A stretch of DNA of 64,000 bases from Sphingomonas sp. (GTDB lineage Bacteria; Pseudomonadota; Alphaproteobacteria; Sphingomonadales; Sphingomonadaceae). A program made the translations under genes and the position numbers. A model generated the notes under the pieces. That model made no database searches. It worked only from the letters and a program-made list of their open reading frames with translations, and was not told the DNA's origin. The stretch is from contig NZ_JAFKMA010000002.1 of NCBI RefSeq assembly GCF_017304635.1, positions 391,244 through 455,243 on the forward strand, written 5' to 3'. Shown here piece by piece: positions 33,627 to 43,191 of this stretch (positions are counted from its first letter, which is position 1; each line of letters begins with the position of its first letter).

Positions 33627-34730
33627 ATGGCCGCACCCATGGATACCGCCGTCACGATCGATCGCCGCGCCGCGGCCACGCCGCCGGCCGCGTCGGCGCG
33701 CCCGCGCATCGCCGACGACAAGGCGATGCTGAAGGCCGCCGCCGACCTGACGCGCGATCTCAACACGCCCAATCCGGCGATCTATTGGGGCGACATGCTC
33801 GCCTCGGCGCTGGTCGGATATGGCGCGCTGGTCGCCGCGATCCTGGTGCCGTCGCCGGCGCTGGCGATCGTCGCCGGCCTGATCGCGGCGCTGGCGCTGT
33901 ATCGTGCGGAGAGCTTCATCCACGAGCTGACTCACATCAAGCATTCGGCGGTGCCGGGGTTCCGGCTCGGCTGGAACCTGATCGTCGGCATCCCGCTGCT
34001 GACGCCGAGCTTCATGTACGAGGGCGTGCATAACTTGCATCACGCGCGCACCCGGTACGGCACGGTGGAGGATCCGGAATACCTGCCGCTTGCGCTGATG
34101 AAGTGGTGGACGTTGCCGGTGTTCATCCTGGTCGCCGCGCTGGCGCCGGTTGCGCTGCTGGTGCGCTATGCGGTGCTCAGCCCGTTGTCGGCGGTGATCC
34201 CGGCGCTGCGCCGCACGGTTGTCGCGCGTTTTTCGGGATTACAGATCAACCCGTCATTCCGTCGTCGCCCGCCGGAAGGCGAGGCGCGCACCCTGTGGCA
34301 CCGGCTGGAGATGGGCGCGAGCGTTTATGCCATCGCGCTGATCGCGCTGACCGCGACGGGCGTCATCCCGCTCAAGGCGTTCCTGATCTTCCTGGCCGTC
34401 GCGTCGGCACTGGCGGTGACCAACCAGGTCCGCACGCTGGTCGCGCACCTGTGGGAGAATGAGGGCGACGCGATGACAGTCACCGCGCAGTATCTCGATT
34501 CGGTCAACGTGCCGCCGCCGGCGTTCCTGCCGATGCTGTGGGCGCCGGTGGGCCTGCGCTACCATGCGCTGCACCATCTGCTGCCGGGGTTGCCGTATCA
34601 CGCGCTGGGGACAGCGCATCGCCGGATCACCGCGGCGCTGGAGGCGGAGTCGCCGTATCACAAGGGCAATTATACAGGCCTGCCGTTCCTGGTCGGAAAG
34701 ATTGCTCGGAGCACGATGGGCCGCCGCTGA
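33627..34730 (+). CDS. Membrane fatty acid desaturase
   Basis: 367 residues with three histidine boxes of the di-iron membrane desaturase family: HELTHIKH (99-106), HNLHH (135-139) and HALHH near the C-terminus, and several hydrophobic segments between. It introduces double bonds into acyl chains, or hydroxylates lipids; the exact substrate is not readable. Start 33627 is preferred over upstream codons; 33639 is also possible. The stop codon lies in the stem of a hairpin. Confidence 0.85.
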   Translation: MAAPMDTAVTIDRRAAATPPAASARPRIADDKAMLKAAADLTRDLNTPNPAIYWGDMLASALVGYGALVAAILVPSPALAIVAGLIAALALYRAESFIHELTHIKHSAVPGFRLGWNLIVGIPLLTPSFMYEGVHNLHHARTRYGTVEDPEYLPLALMKWWTLPVFILVAALAPVALLVRYAVLSPLSAVIPALRRTVVARFSGLQINPSFRRRPPEGEARTLWHRLEMGASVYAIALIALTATGVIPLKAFLIFLAVASALAVTNQVRTLVAHLWENEGDAMTVTAQYLDSVNVPPPAFLPMLWAPVGLRYHALHHLLPGLPYHALGTAHRRITAALEAESPYHKGNYTGLPFLVGKIARSTMGRR

Positions 34731-34748
34731 AATAGCGGAGCTATTTCA
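34728..34748 (+). terminator. Hairpin at the desaturase stop codon
   Basis: Perfect inverted repeat TGAAATAGC-GGA-GCTATTTCA; the left arm begins with the TGA stop. Probable terminator and left end of a composite repeat. Confidence 0.6.
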
Positions 34749-34990
34749 CGATCAGCGGCCCATCCGGCCGGCATCGCGACAAGCGATGGCCGACGACGCG
34801 GCTTTGCCGCGGCGAGTGTCTTATCACCTGATGATGTCGGGATAACCCACCCCTGTCATTGCTTCGCCAGGCTCGCAATGATGGCATAGCGCTCAGATAA
34901 CGCAGTGGGCATGGGCGAAGCCCATGACGTCGGTCGGCGCTGGCGCGCCGCCGACCGGAGCGCCGCTAACCGCGATTTAGCTGTCGCTAA
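34728..34990. repeat. Composite intergenic repeat (TAGC-GGA-GCTA / GACGACGCGGC family), copy 1
   Basis: Contains the TAGC-GGA-GCTA hairpin, the block GACGACGCGGCTTTGCCGCG (from 34792), and a hairpin GATTTAGC-TGTC-GCTAAATC near 34975. The first two elements recur with variation at 45082-45165. No gene is visible in 34731-35005. Confidence 0.65.
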
Positions 34991-35005
34991 ATCTTGGCGG
35001 CGCTC

Positions 35006-36106
35006 TCATTCCTCCGTCCTAATCAGCACCGCTTCGCCGATCAGCAGGAACAGAACGAACGGCGCCCACGCCGCGAGCATCGGCGGGTACGCACCGAGAT
35101 TGCCCATCGCCAGCGCGAAATTGTCTATCACGAAATAGGTGAATCCCAGCCCCATGCCGATCACCGCGCGGATGAACAGCTTGCCCGATCGCGCGATACC
35201 GAACGCCGCGACCGCACCGAGCAGGGGCATCAGCACCGCCGACAGCGGGCCGGACAATTTATGCCACAGCTCGCCCTCATAGCTCTTGGTCGGGCGGCCG
35301 GCATCCTTCAGCGCGCCGACATCCGCCTTCAGTTGCAGGAACGACAGCCCCTCGGGATCGATATTGGCGAGCGTGAACTGGTCGGGCCGAACGCCCTTCG
35401 CCACCACCACCGAACCGATATTGCTGAGCTTGCCGCTTGCCACGTCGAAGCGCTGCGCCGGCCAGATCCGCCAGCCATCGCCGTCCCGCACGCCGTTCGC
35501 CGCGGTGATCGTCGCCTGCTGGGCGCCGGCGTCGTCGCGATCGACCAACGTGAACCCGCTCAGCACGACCTTGCCGCCGACATCGCGGACCAGGTTGACC
35601 CCGATCAGGTCCTCCCTGCTTCGCGTCCACACGTTGGTGCGGTCGCCCTTGTCGATCGGGATCGGCGCGTAATTGACCTTCTTCCACGCATCGAGCGTCG
35701 CCGACGCGCGGCTGACGATGCGGTCGTTGAACGCGAAGCTCAATGCGGCGACGCCGATCGCGGTGACGATCATCGGCGCCAGGATCTGGTGCGCCGACAG
35801 GCCCGACGCCTTCAGCGCGATGACCTCGCTGTTCTGGTTGAGCGTCGAATAGGTGATGATCGCGCCGAGCAGCACCGAATAAGGCAGGAAGCGCGCGATG
35901 ATCTGTGGCGTGCGCAACGAGATATACTGCCACACCTGCGCTTGGCCGTTGCCCGGATAGGCGAGGATGTAGCCCGATTCGCTCAGCGCATCGAGGAATT
36001 GCAACACCAGCACCAGCGCGGCCAGCACCGCGAACACGCGCACGACGAAGGTCTTCGCCATGTAGAACGACACGGTGCGCGACGGGAAGAATTGCAACGC
36101 GGTCAT
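35006..36106 (-). CDS. lptG: LPS export ABC transporter permease LptG
   Basis: 366 residues of the YjgP/YjgQ family: N-terminal and C-terminal groups of three transmembrane helices flank a periplasmic beta-jellyroll region. Marks include YILAYPGNGQAQVWQYISLR, the hydrophobic LLGAIITYSTLNQNSEVIAL (coupling helix) and ALKASGLSAHQILAP. With LptF and LptB it extracts LPS from the inner membrane. The start overlaps the lptF stop (ATGA). Confidence 0.9.
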   Translation of the reverse strand: MTALQFFPSRTVSFYMAKTFVVRVFAVLAALVLVLQFLDALSESGYILAYPGNGQAQVWQYISLRTPQIIARFLPYSVLLGAIITYSTLNQNSEVIALKASGLSAHQILAPMIVTAIGVAALSFAFNDRIVSRASATLDAWKKVNYAPIPIDKGDRTNVWTRSREDLIGVNLVRDVGGKVVLSGFTLVDRDDAGAQQATITAANGVRDGDGWRIWPAQRFDVASGKLSNIGSVVVAKGVRPDQFTLANIDPEGLSFLQLKADVGALKDAGRPTKSYEGELWHKLSGPLSAVLMPLLGAVAAFGIARSGKLFIRAVIGMGLGFTYFVIDNFALAMGNLGAYPPMLAAWAPFVLFLLIGEAVLIRTEE

Positions 36107-37353
36107 GCCGGTGCTCCAGCCGCGGGCGTCGGGTTGGCATCCTCCGCATCGCCGTCGCCCGGCGGCGCCAGGCGACGCGTCGGCAACCAGCGGCGCACCG
36201 CCTTGGCCAGTTTCGCGAACACACGCTCCAGCGCGCCGATCGGCTGGCCGCCGGGTACGTAGGCAATCGTGTAATACATCCACAGCACCAGCGCCGCGAA
36301 GATCGCGAACGGCACCCACAGCGCCAGGAATGGGTCGATCTTGCCCAGGCTGCCGACCGACTGGCCGTATTCGTTGACCTTGAAATACGTCACGATCATC
36401 ACGATCCCGAGGAATACGCCGAGCGCCGAGGTCGAGCGTTTCGGCGGCACGCCCAGCGCCATCGCCAGCATCGGCAGCAGGAACATCGCCGCGACTTCGG
36501 TCAGGCGGAAGTGGAACGCGGCGCGGCTGGTGTCGCGCAGTTCCTCGTTGCTGTTGCTCGACCGGCCGAGCACGGCGAGCTCGGGCAGGGTACGTTCCAG
36601 CTTGTTCTCGCCGCGCCCGCGGAAGGGATCGGTGCGGGGCAGGGGGATCGGGATGTCCCACAAGGTAAACCGCAGCACGCGCGGCGTCGCGATCCCCTTT
36701 TCGGTGCGGACCAATGTGCCGTCGGTCAGGCGGAAGATGATCTCGTCGGCATCGGTCGAGCCGAGAAAGCGGCCCTGCGTCGCGGTGACCGAGAACGAGC
36801 CGCCCTGCTTGTCGTTCTGGTGGAGGAAGATGCCCGACAGCTGCCGCCCCTCGTCGTGGCTCTGCTCGATGCGGACCGTGGGGCCGTTATTGGGGAAGGT
36901 GGTGAACTCGCCGACCTTGATCGACGCCCCCAGTGCGCCGGTGCGCAATTCGTAGCGCAGCCGCTCATATTCGAACCGCGCCTTGGGCTGGATGTAGCCG
37001 ACGATCGCCAGGTTCAGCACCGCCAACACGATCGCGTACATGTACGGTACCACCAGCAGGCGGTTGTAGCCGACGCCGACCGCGCGCAACACGTCGAGCT
37101 CCGACGATGTCGCGAGACGCCGGAACGCCAGCAGACAGCCGAGCAGCAGCCCGACGGGTATGCCGAGCCCCATATATTCGGGCAGAAGGTTGGCGAGCAT
37201 CCGCCACACGACGCTGACCGGGCCGCCCTCGGTCACGACGAAGTCGATCAACCGCAACATACGGTCGAGCACCAGCAGCATCGCGAAGATCACCATCGTC
37301 GAGAACAAGGGCAACGCGATCAGCCGGGCCATGTAGCGATCGATGGACTTCAT
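36103..37353 (-). CDS. lptF: LPS export ABC transporter permease LptF
   Basis: 416 residues: MKSIDRYMARLIALPLFSTM at the first helix, coupling helix FRRLATSSELDVLRAVGVGY, a periplasmic jellyroll, and C-terminal helices. Pairs with LptG, with which it overlaps by 4 bp. Outer membranes of sphingomonads carry glycosphingolipids in place of LPS, so what this Lpt pair transports here is an open point, made more interesting by the sphingolipid genes 2 kb upstream. Confidence 0.88.
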   Translation of the reverse strand: MKSIDRYMARLIALPLFSTMVIFAMLLVLDRMLRLIDFVVTEGGPVSVVWRMLANLLPEYMGLGIPVGLLLGCLLAFRRLATSSELDVLRAVGVGYNRLLVVPYMYAIVLAVLNLAIVGYIQPKARFEYERLRYELRTGALGASIKVGEFTTFPNNGPTVRIEQSHDEGRQLSGIFLHQNDKQGGSFSVTATQGRFLGSTDADEIIFRLTDGTLVRTEKGIATPRVLRFTLWDIPIPLPRTDPFRGRGENKLERTLPELAVLGRSSNSNEELRDTSRAAFHFRLTEVAAMFLLPMLAMALGVPPKRSTSALGVFLGIVMIVTYFKVNEYGQSVGSLGKIDPFLALWVPFAIFAALVLWMYYTIAYVPGGQPIGALERVFAKLAKAVRRWLPTRRLAPPGDGDAEDANPTPAAGAPA

Positions 37354-37452
37354 GGGCGGGCGGCGATGATCCTTGGGGCCGACGAACGGCGCAAAGCGTG
37401 GCTATAGGCAGCAGTCGATGACCGGGCAACGGTCGGGGCGGGGGAAAGATGC

Positions 37453-39399
37453 CTATTCGGCCGCGATCGCATGCGCGGTACCGGGGCGAGCCGTCGCCAT
37501 CGCCTCGCCGATCGCCTGCGCCAGCCCGGCGATCGTGAAGGGCTTGCGCAGCACCGGGCGCCCACCGAAATCGGCCGCGACGCCGTCGCCGGCATAACCC
37601 GTCACGAACAGGATCGCGAGGTCGGGGTGTCGCAGCAACAGGTCGCCGACCATCTCCGGCCCGGTCCGGCCCGGCATCAGCACGTCCGACACGACGAGGT
37701 CGAAAGGACCCTGCCGATCGAGCAAGGCTGGCGCCAGGAACGGATCGTTGCAGGTCGTTACGCGATGGCCGAGCTCGCCGAGAGCGGCGGCGGTGGCCGC
37801 CAGCACGCGCGGATCGTCCTCGACCAGCAGGATGGCGAGCGGTGCGCCGTCAGCCGTCGACTCGGTCGGAGCGGCACCGGCCGGCACCTTGCCGACCGGC
37901 TCGCCCAGGTGACGCGGCAGATAGAGCGTCACCGTCGTCCCCGCGCCCGGCGTCGAGGTGATGGCGACGTCGCCGCCCGACTGGCGGACGAAGCCGAACG
38001 TCTGGCTGAGCCCGAGCCCGGTGCCGCGGCCGACCGGCTTGGTCGTGAAGAACGGTTCGAACACGCGGTCGAGTATCTCGGGCGCCATGCCGCAGCCGCT
38101 GTCGCCGACCGCGATCGCGACGTGATCGCCCGCCGCGCAGTCGCCTACCTCGCCCGCGGCCAGGCTCACGCCGCGCGTCGCGATCGTCAGCACGCCGCGC
38201 CCCTCCATCGCGTCGCGTGCGTTGACCGCCAGATTGACCAGCGCATTCTCGAGCTCGTGGCGATCGCAATGCACCGCCCAGCCGGCGCCGTCGTCGCTGC
38301 GATTGACGGTGATCGCATCGCCGAGTGTACGGTCGAGCAGGTCGGACATGCCGGCCACTGCCTCCGCCGGCACCATCGCCTCCGGGCTCAACGCTTCCTC
38401 GCGCGAAAAGACGAGCAAGCGCCGCGTCAGCGCGGCGGCGCGGTCTGCCCCCTCGGCGGCGCTGTCGAGGTGACGCCGCGCTGCGGCCGTGTCGCCGTCC
38501 AACGCGCGTTGCGCCAGTTCGAGCCCGCCGAGAACGACCGCCAGCATGTTGTTGAAATCGTGCGCAATGCCCCCGGTCAGCTGGCCGATTGCCTCCATCT
38601 TCTGCGCCTGGCGAAACTTGGCCTCCTGTTCGCGCAAAGCGGCGGTCGCGGTGGCGACGGCATCCTCCAGCGTCTTGGCGCGCTCGCGCTCGCTTTCCGC
38701 CTCGGCGCGGGCATTGGCGCGCTCGTGCATCGCCGCCAGCGTCAGCCACGCCAGCACGATCGCGCCGAGCACGACCAGCACGCCGAACACCGACAGCAGG
38801 GTCGTGATCGTCGTCGACCGATGCACCGACGCCACCGCCGCCTGGGTGCGCTTGTCGAGCAGGCCGCGTTCGGATTCGATGATCGTGTCGAGGTCGCGGT
38901 CGATCTCGCTCAGCGACCGCGACTTTCCCGCTTCGTAGAACCGGGCATAGGCCTGGCGGTCCCGGCCATAGGCCGTGCTGCTGGCCGTAACCGCCAGTTC
39001 GCGCCCGCGTTCCTCATAGGCGGCGCGGAGGCGATCGATCGGCGCCTGTTGCGCAGGATTGTCGTCGGTGATCGCGTCGAGCCGGTCGATCTGGTCGCGC
39101 GCGCGGTCCCATTCCTCGGTGAAGCGCCGGCCGATCTGTTCGTCGCCGCTGACGACGTAGCGACCGAGCGCGGCCTCCGCTTCGGCGATCGTGCTCGACA
39201 GCGATCGCGTCAGGATCATCACGTCGTAGCTGTGGCTTTGCAGGCGCAACGCTTCATCGCGGCGGGCGTTCGCGCTGTCCTGGATCGCGAACAGGGCGAT
39301 CAGAATGCCGACGCCGGCAACCGCCAGCATCGCGAGCGCGACTCCGCGCCACGCCTTGCGTGCCGTGTCGACGAACCCTTCGCCCACGCTCCCGCCCAT
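37453..39399 (-). CDS. CHASE3 hybrid sensor histidine kinase
   Basis: 648 residues: transmembrane helix (~20-40), CHASE3-type periplasmic sensor, second helix (~200-222), coiled coil, HisKA with GQLTGGIAHDFNNMLAVVLG (His in AHDFNN), HATPase with NALVNLAVNARDAM, GDSGCGM and GRGTGLGLS, then a C-terminal receiver (ILLVEDDPRVLAATAA; phospho-Asp in LVVSDVLMPGRTGPE). The HDFNN-type kinase with attached receiver is a common alphaproteobacterial orphan hybrid. No response regulator lies beside it. Confidence 0.9.
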   Translation of the reverse strand: MGGSVGEGFVDTARKAWRGVALAMLAVAGVGILIALFAIQDSANARRDEALRLQSHSYDVMILTRSLSSTIAEAEAALGRYVVSGDEQIGRRFTEEWDRARDQIDRLDAITDDNPAQQAPIDRLRAAYEERGRELAVTASSTAYGRDRQAYARFYEAGKSRSLSEIDRDLDTIIESERGLLDKRTQAAVASVHRSTTITTLLSVFGVLVVLGAIVLAWLTLAAMHERANARAEAESERERAKTLEDAVATATAALREQEAKFRQAQKMEAIGQLTGGIAHDFNNMLAVVLGGLELAQRALDGDTAAARRHLDSAAEGADRAAALTRRLLVFSREEALSPEAMVPAEAVAGMSDLLDRTLGDAITVNRSDDGAGWAVHCDRHELENALVNLAVNARDAMEGRGVLTIATRGVSLAAGEVGDCAAGDHVAIAVGDSGCGMAPEILDRVFEPFFTTKPVGRGTGLGLSQTFGFVRQSGGDVAITSTPGAGTTVTLYLPRHLGEPVGKVPAGAAPTESTADGAPLAILLVEDDPRVLAATAAALGELGHRVTTCNDPFLAPALLDRQGPFDLVVSDVLMPGRTGPEMVGDLLLRHPDLAILFVTGYAGDGVAADFGGRPVLRKPFTIAGLAQAIGEAMATARPGTAHAIAAE

Positions 39400-39445
39400 G
39401 GTCGTTACCCTAACGACAGCGACCTGCGCGGAAAAGCATGAACGA

Positions 39446-40708
39446 TCAGTTAATCGCGCCGGCTACCCGTCCCGCCGCCGCGAAGCGCTCCAGCACGGCG
39501 TCGAGCTGCGCCGATGTATGCTCCGCGCACAGCGAACAGCGCAGCAGGAACGTGCCGGCTGGGGTCGCGGGCGGGCGCGCCATGTTGACGTACACGCCGC
39601 TGTCGAGCAGCGCCTGCCACATCGTCACCGCCTGTTCCTGGTCGTCCAGGATCACCGCGACGATCGCGCTGTCCGGTGCGTCGGTGCCGAGCCTAAAGCC
39701 GAGCTTCGTCAGGCCGCCGTGCAGCTGGCGCGCATTTTCCCACAGATGCTGGCGCTTGTTGTGGGCATGCTGCAACTTGCGGATCGACGCGGCGGCGGTC
39801 GCGACCACGCTCGGCGGCAGGCTGGCGGTGAAGATGTAGGCGCGGCAGGCGAGGCGGATCGCCTCGAACTTCGGGTGGTTCGACACGCAGAACCCGCCGA
39901 CGGTGCCGACCGACTTCGAGAAGGTGCCGACGATGAAGTCGACATCGCCCTCGCACCCCTGCGCCTCGTACACGCCGCGGCCGTTGGGCCCGTAGAATCC
40001 CATCGAGTGCGCCTCGTCGGACAGCACCATCGCCTCGTGCTTCTTGGCGACCGCGACCATTTCCTTGAGCGGCGCGACGTCGCCGAGCATCGAATAGACG
40101 CCCTCGAGCACGACCAGCTTGCCGGCTTCCTTGGGCAACCTGCCGAGGCGCTTGTCGAGGTCTTCGACGCTGTTGTGACGAAAGCGGACGATCTCCGCAT
40201 AACCCTGCTTGCAGCCGTCATAGATCGAGGCGTGGCTGTCGGCGTCGAGGATGACGTATTCGCCCTTGCCGGCCAGCGTCGAGATCATGCCGAGATTGGC
40301 CATGTAGCCGGTGGAGAACACGATCGCGCCGGTGGTGCCGTAGAAATCGCGCAACGCCTGCTCGACTTCCATGTGATCGCGGAAGGTACCGTTCAGCATG
40401 CGGCTGCCGTTGGTGCCCGACCCGAACTGGTCGAGCGCGTCCTTGCCCGCCTGGATGACGTCGGGGTCGAACGTCATGCCCATATAATTGTAGGTGCCGA
40501 GCAGGATCGTGTCCTTGCCCTTGATGACCGCCTCGGTCGGCGACTTCACCTGCTCCATCACGATCGCGAAGGGGTCGGTCACGCCGGTGTCGATCAGCGC
40601 CTGCCGCTCGGCGATCAGGCCGTCGAACTTCGACATCAGGTCGGTTTCGGGCGCGACCGAAGCGGGATCGGCGGGGAGCTTTTCGGCGGTCTGGCCGGCG
40701 TCGGTCAT
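39446..40708 (-). CDS. spt: Serine palmitoyltransferase
   Basis: PLP-dependent alpha-oxoamine synthase that condenses L-serine with palmitoyl thioester to 3-ketodihydrosphingosine, the first step of sphingolipid synthesis. 420 residues, the length of the S. paucimobilis enzyme, with matching active-site positions: H159 (DADSHA), D231 and H234 (SDEAHSMG), and the PLP lysine K265 (GTFSKSVGTVGG). An acyl carrier protein gene lies 4 bp upstream in the operon, suggesting an acyl-ACP donor. Confidence 0.95.
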   Translation of the reverse strand: MTDAGQTAEKLPADPASVAPETDLMSKFDGLIAERQALIDTGVTDPFAIVMEQVKSPTEAVIKGKDTILLGTYNYMGMTFDPDVIQAGKDALDQFGSGTNGSRMLNGTFRDHMEVEQALRDFYGTTGAIVFSTGYMANLGMISTLAGKGEYVILDADSHASIYDGCKQGYAEIVRFRHNSVEDLDKRLGRLPKEAGKLVVLEGVYSMLGDVAPLKEMVAVAKKHEAMVLSDEAHSMGFYGPNGRGVYEAQGCEGDVDFIVGTFSKSVGTVGGFCVSNHPKFEAIRLACRAYIFTASLPPSVVATAAASIRKLQHAHNKRQHLWENARQLHGGLTKLGFRLGTDAPDSAIVAVILDDQEQAVTMWQALLDSGVYVNMARPPATPAGTFLLRCSLCAEHTSAQLDAVLERFAAAGRVAGAIN

Positions 40709-40712
40709 CGGA

Positions 40713-40955
40713 TCAGCCCTTCAGCTTCTGCACCGCGTCGACGAGCTGGCCGACCGTCTCGATCTCGGCCTGCATGTTCATCGTGATGATGATGTCGAAC
40801 TCGTCCTCGATCGCCGCCACGAAGTCCATGACGGTCAGCGAGTCCCATTCCAGATCGTGCTGGAACGTGGTCGCGTCGCTCAACGCCACCTGCTTCTTGT
40901 TGAACGGCTGGATAAGGCCGGTGACCTTGTCGAAAATCTCTGCGCGGTCGGTCAT
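40713..40955 (-). CDS. acp: Acyl carrier protein for sphingolipid synthesis
   Basis: 80 residues with the phosphopantetheine attachment serine in DLEWDSLTVMDFV and typical ACP helices. The start at 40955 (MTDRAEIF) is chosen because TTGGGGA lies at good spacing; a TTG at 40967 is in frame but less likely. It is transcribed with spt, 4 bp apart, and probably carries the acyl chain for it. Confidence 0.9.
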   Translation of the reverse strand: MTDRAEIFDKVTGLIQPFNKKQVALSDATTFQHDLEWDSLTVMDFVAAIEDEFDIIITMNMQAEIETVGQLVDAVQKLKG

Positions 40956-41027
40956 GTCATTCCCCAAGTCGAAGCGGCCAAGTCGGTGCGGGCGGTGCCA
41001 GCGAAATGCGGCGGCTTTATGCCCCGC

Positions 41028-41933
41028 CTATAGCAAGCCGGCGGCGCGATACCATGCCGCGGTCGCGGCGAGCGCCGCCGGTGTATCGGTCCGTGCGCGC
41101 CACACATCGGCGGGGGGGCGGGCATGGCTGACCCAGTCGCGGTGCAGCAGGTAGCCGACGCGATCCGGCGTGAGTTTCCTCAGCGGCCCGCCGACGCGCT
41201 GCCCGATCCACGACGCCGTGCGCAGGAGGGGGGCAGGGAGCGAGAATGCGAGGACGCGGCGCCCGACCGCCGTTCCGACCGCGCGGCCGAAGGCGCGATG
41301 CTCCCAGCCGCCCGGCGTCCCGTCGTCGGGCTCCACCGTCGTCCGCGGGAACATCGCGGGATCGGCCGTCAGCACGAGGAATTCGGCGAGATCACGCGCA
41401 TAGATCCAGGATGCCCGACCGCCCTTGGCCGGCATCGGCGTCACGCCGCGTGCGGCGAACTGGAACAACGGCAGTGTCTCGGTATCGCGCGGGCCGAATA
41501 CGCCCGGGGGCCGCACGATGGTCCAGTCGAGAGGGCTCGCGGCCACCAGCGCCTCGGCCCCGGCCTTCGACCAGCCATAATCGCTCAAGGTCGGCTCGCG
41601 CGCGGACAGCGACGACACATGCACGAATCGCGCGATGCCGGCAGTCTGCGCCGCCGTCAGCATGGCGCGCGTCCCCTCGATATTGCCGGCGGCGAACGCG
41701 GCGCGATCGGGCGCATCGACCAGCCCGGCGACGTGCAATACCGCATCGGCGCCACGCATCAGTTCAGCGAGGCTCGTTGGGTCGTCGAGCGCCCCGGCAA
41801 TCCACGTCACGCCCATTTGCGCCGGTTGCGGCCGCCGCGTCAGCGCGCGAAGCTCGTGACCTGCCGCGAGCACCGTCTCGATCACATGGCTACCGACGAA
41901 CCCGGTGCCGCCGGTCAGCGCAATCACGGTCAT
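41028..41933 (-). CDS. NAD(P)-dependent epimerase/reductase, candidate ceramide reductase
   Basis: 301 residues, atypical short-chain dehydrogenase with Rossmann motif LTGGTGFVGSHVIE and the YGWSK motif (YxxxK: DYGWSKAGAEAL). It lies directly upstream of acp-spt on the same strand. In Caulobacter an NAD-dependent epimerase-like enzyme next to spt and acp reduces the keto-ceramide, so a CerR role is likely here; this is from gene order and fold, not proof. It overlaps proB by 4 bp. Confidence 0.75.
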   Translation of the reverse strand: MTVIALTGGTGFVGSHVIETVLAAGHELRALTRRPQPAQMGVTWIAGALDDPTSLAELMRGADAVLHVAGLVDAPDRAAFAAGNIEGTRAMLTAAQTAGIARFVHVSSLSAREPTLSDYGWSKAGAEALVAASPLDWTIVRPPGVFGPRDTETLPLFQFAARGVTPMPAKGGRASWIYARDLAEFLVLTADPAMFPRTTVEPDDGTPGGWEHRAFGRAVGTAVGRRVLAFSLPAPLLRTASWIGQRVGGPLRKLTPDRVGYLLHRDWVSHARPPADVWRARTDTPAALAATAAWYRAAGLL

Positions 41934-43039
41934 GCCAGCACCATGTGGTTGCGATGGACGAGGGCGGCGCGCGGCGCGTGGCCCAGGATCGCGCCGGCTT
42001 CGTCGCTGCGCTTTCCGGCGATCCGCGCGGCGTCGGCAGCGTCATACTCGGCCAGCCCGCTGGCGATGATCCCCGCCGGCCCGCTGATCGCGACGAGGTC
42101 CCCGCGCACGAACCGGCCCTCGACGCCAGTGGCACCGGCGGGGAGCAGGCTCCGACCGTCGCGCAAAGCGGCGACGGCGCCCGCATCGACATGGATCGTC
42201 CCGCGAACGCTCAGCCGTCCGCCCAGCCACGCCTTGCGCGCCGGCGCGCTGCCGGTTGCCGCAAACACCGTCCCGCGCCCGGTCTCGGCAAAGCGCGCCA
42301 GCGGGTGAGCGACACGCCCGTCAGCGATGGCGAGCGCGATTCCCGCGCGCGTCGCGATCCGCGCGGCCTGGACCTTCGAGGTCATGCCGCCCGACCCCAT
42401 GCCCGACGACGATCCGCCCGCCATCGCCTCGATCGCGGCGTCGATCCGCGCGACATGCGGAATCAGCGTCGCGCCGGGCTGCGCCGGATCGCGGTCGTAG
42501 AGGCCGTCGACATCCGACAGCAGTAGCACGCCCTGCGCGCCCGCCGCCTGCGCGACTCGCGCGGCCAGCCGGTCGTTGTCGCCGAACCGGATTTCCTCGG
42601 TCGCGACGCTGTCATTCTCGTTGATGACCGGCACCGTGCCCAACGTCAGCAGCCGGCCGAGCGTCGCCGCGGCATTGAGATATCGCCGCCGATCCTCGAG
42701 ATCGTTGAGCGTCACCAGCATCTGCGCCGCGGTCAGCCCCTGGTCGCCGAGCAGTTCGGCCCAAATCTGGCTCAGCGCGATTTGCCCGGTCGCGGCGGCG
42801 GCCTGCGCATCCTCCAGGCTGGCGCGCCCGCCCTTCGCCAGTCCCAGCCGCCGCGCGCCCAGCGCGATCGCGCCCGACGACACCACCGCGACTTGCTGGC
42901 CACCACTGACGCGCGCGGCGATATCGGCCGCCAGGCCCGCCAGCCAGTCGCGCCGCACCTCGCCCGCCGCCGTCACGAGCAGCGACGATCCGACCTTGAC
43001 GATCAGGCGCGGGCAGGCGGTGGGGGCGAACCGGTCCAT
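41930..43039 (-). CDS. proB: Glutamate 5-kinase
   Basis: 369 residues; phosphorylates glutamate in proline synthesis. Amino-acid kinase domain: RLIVKVGSSLLV, VVSSGAIALGARRLG, NDLEDRRRYLNAAATL, PVINENDSVATEEIRFGDND, GGMTSKVQAARIA. A C-terminal PUA domain (GTIHVDAGAVAAL onward) is present. The start at 43039 (MDRFAPTA) is chosen over 43135 because conserved sequence begins there. It overlaps the reductase gene by 4 bp, so it shares its transcript with the sphingolipid genes. Confidence 0.93.
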   Translation of the reverse strand: MDRFAPTACPRLIVKVGSSLLVTAAGEVRRDWLAGLAADIAARVSGGQQVAVVSSGAIALGARRLGLAKGGRASLEDAQAAAATGQIALSQIWAELLGDQGLTAAQMLVTLNDLEDRRRYLNAAATLGRLLTLGTVPVINENDSVATEEIRFGDNDRLAARVAQAAGAQGVLLLSDVDGLYDRDPAQPGATLIPHVARIDAAIEAMAGGSSSGMGSGGMTSKVQAARIATRAGIALAIADGRVAHPLARFAETGRGTVFAATGSAPARKAWLGGRLSVRGTIHVDAGAVAALRDGRSLLPAGATGVEGRFVRGDLVAISGPAGIIASGLAEYDAADAARIAGKRSDEAGAILGHAPRAALVHRNHMVLA

Positions 43040-43191
43040 AGCGGCAGCTAGCGACTTCTGCCCGGCGACGCCAACCGCAATGTGCACCACCGATGCACGT
43101 CGCGGCGTGTGCAGAATTAGGACGATATTAATCATTTCATCTTGATGAACAACGGCTTAATTTCGCATCAATTCTAGCGAAAGGGCGGAAT

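Noticed and set aside
37471-39441. 656-aa plus-strand frame opposite the hybrid kinase
   Set aside because: The minus-strand kinase has every expected motif; the plus frame is a reverse-complement shadow.
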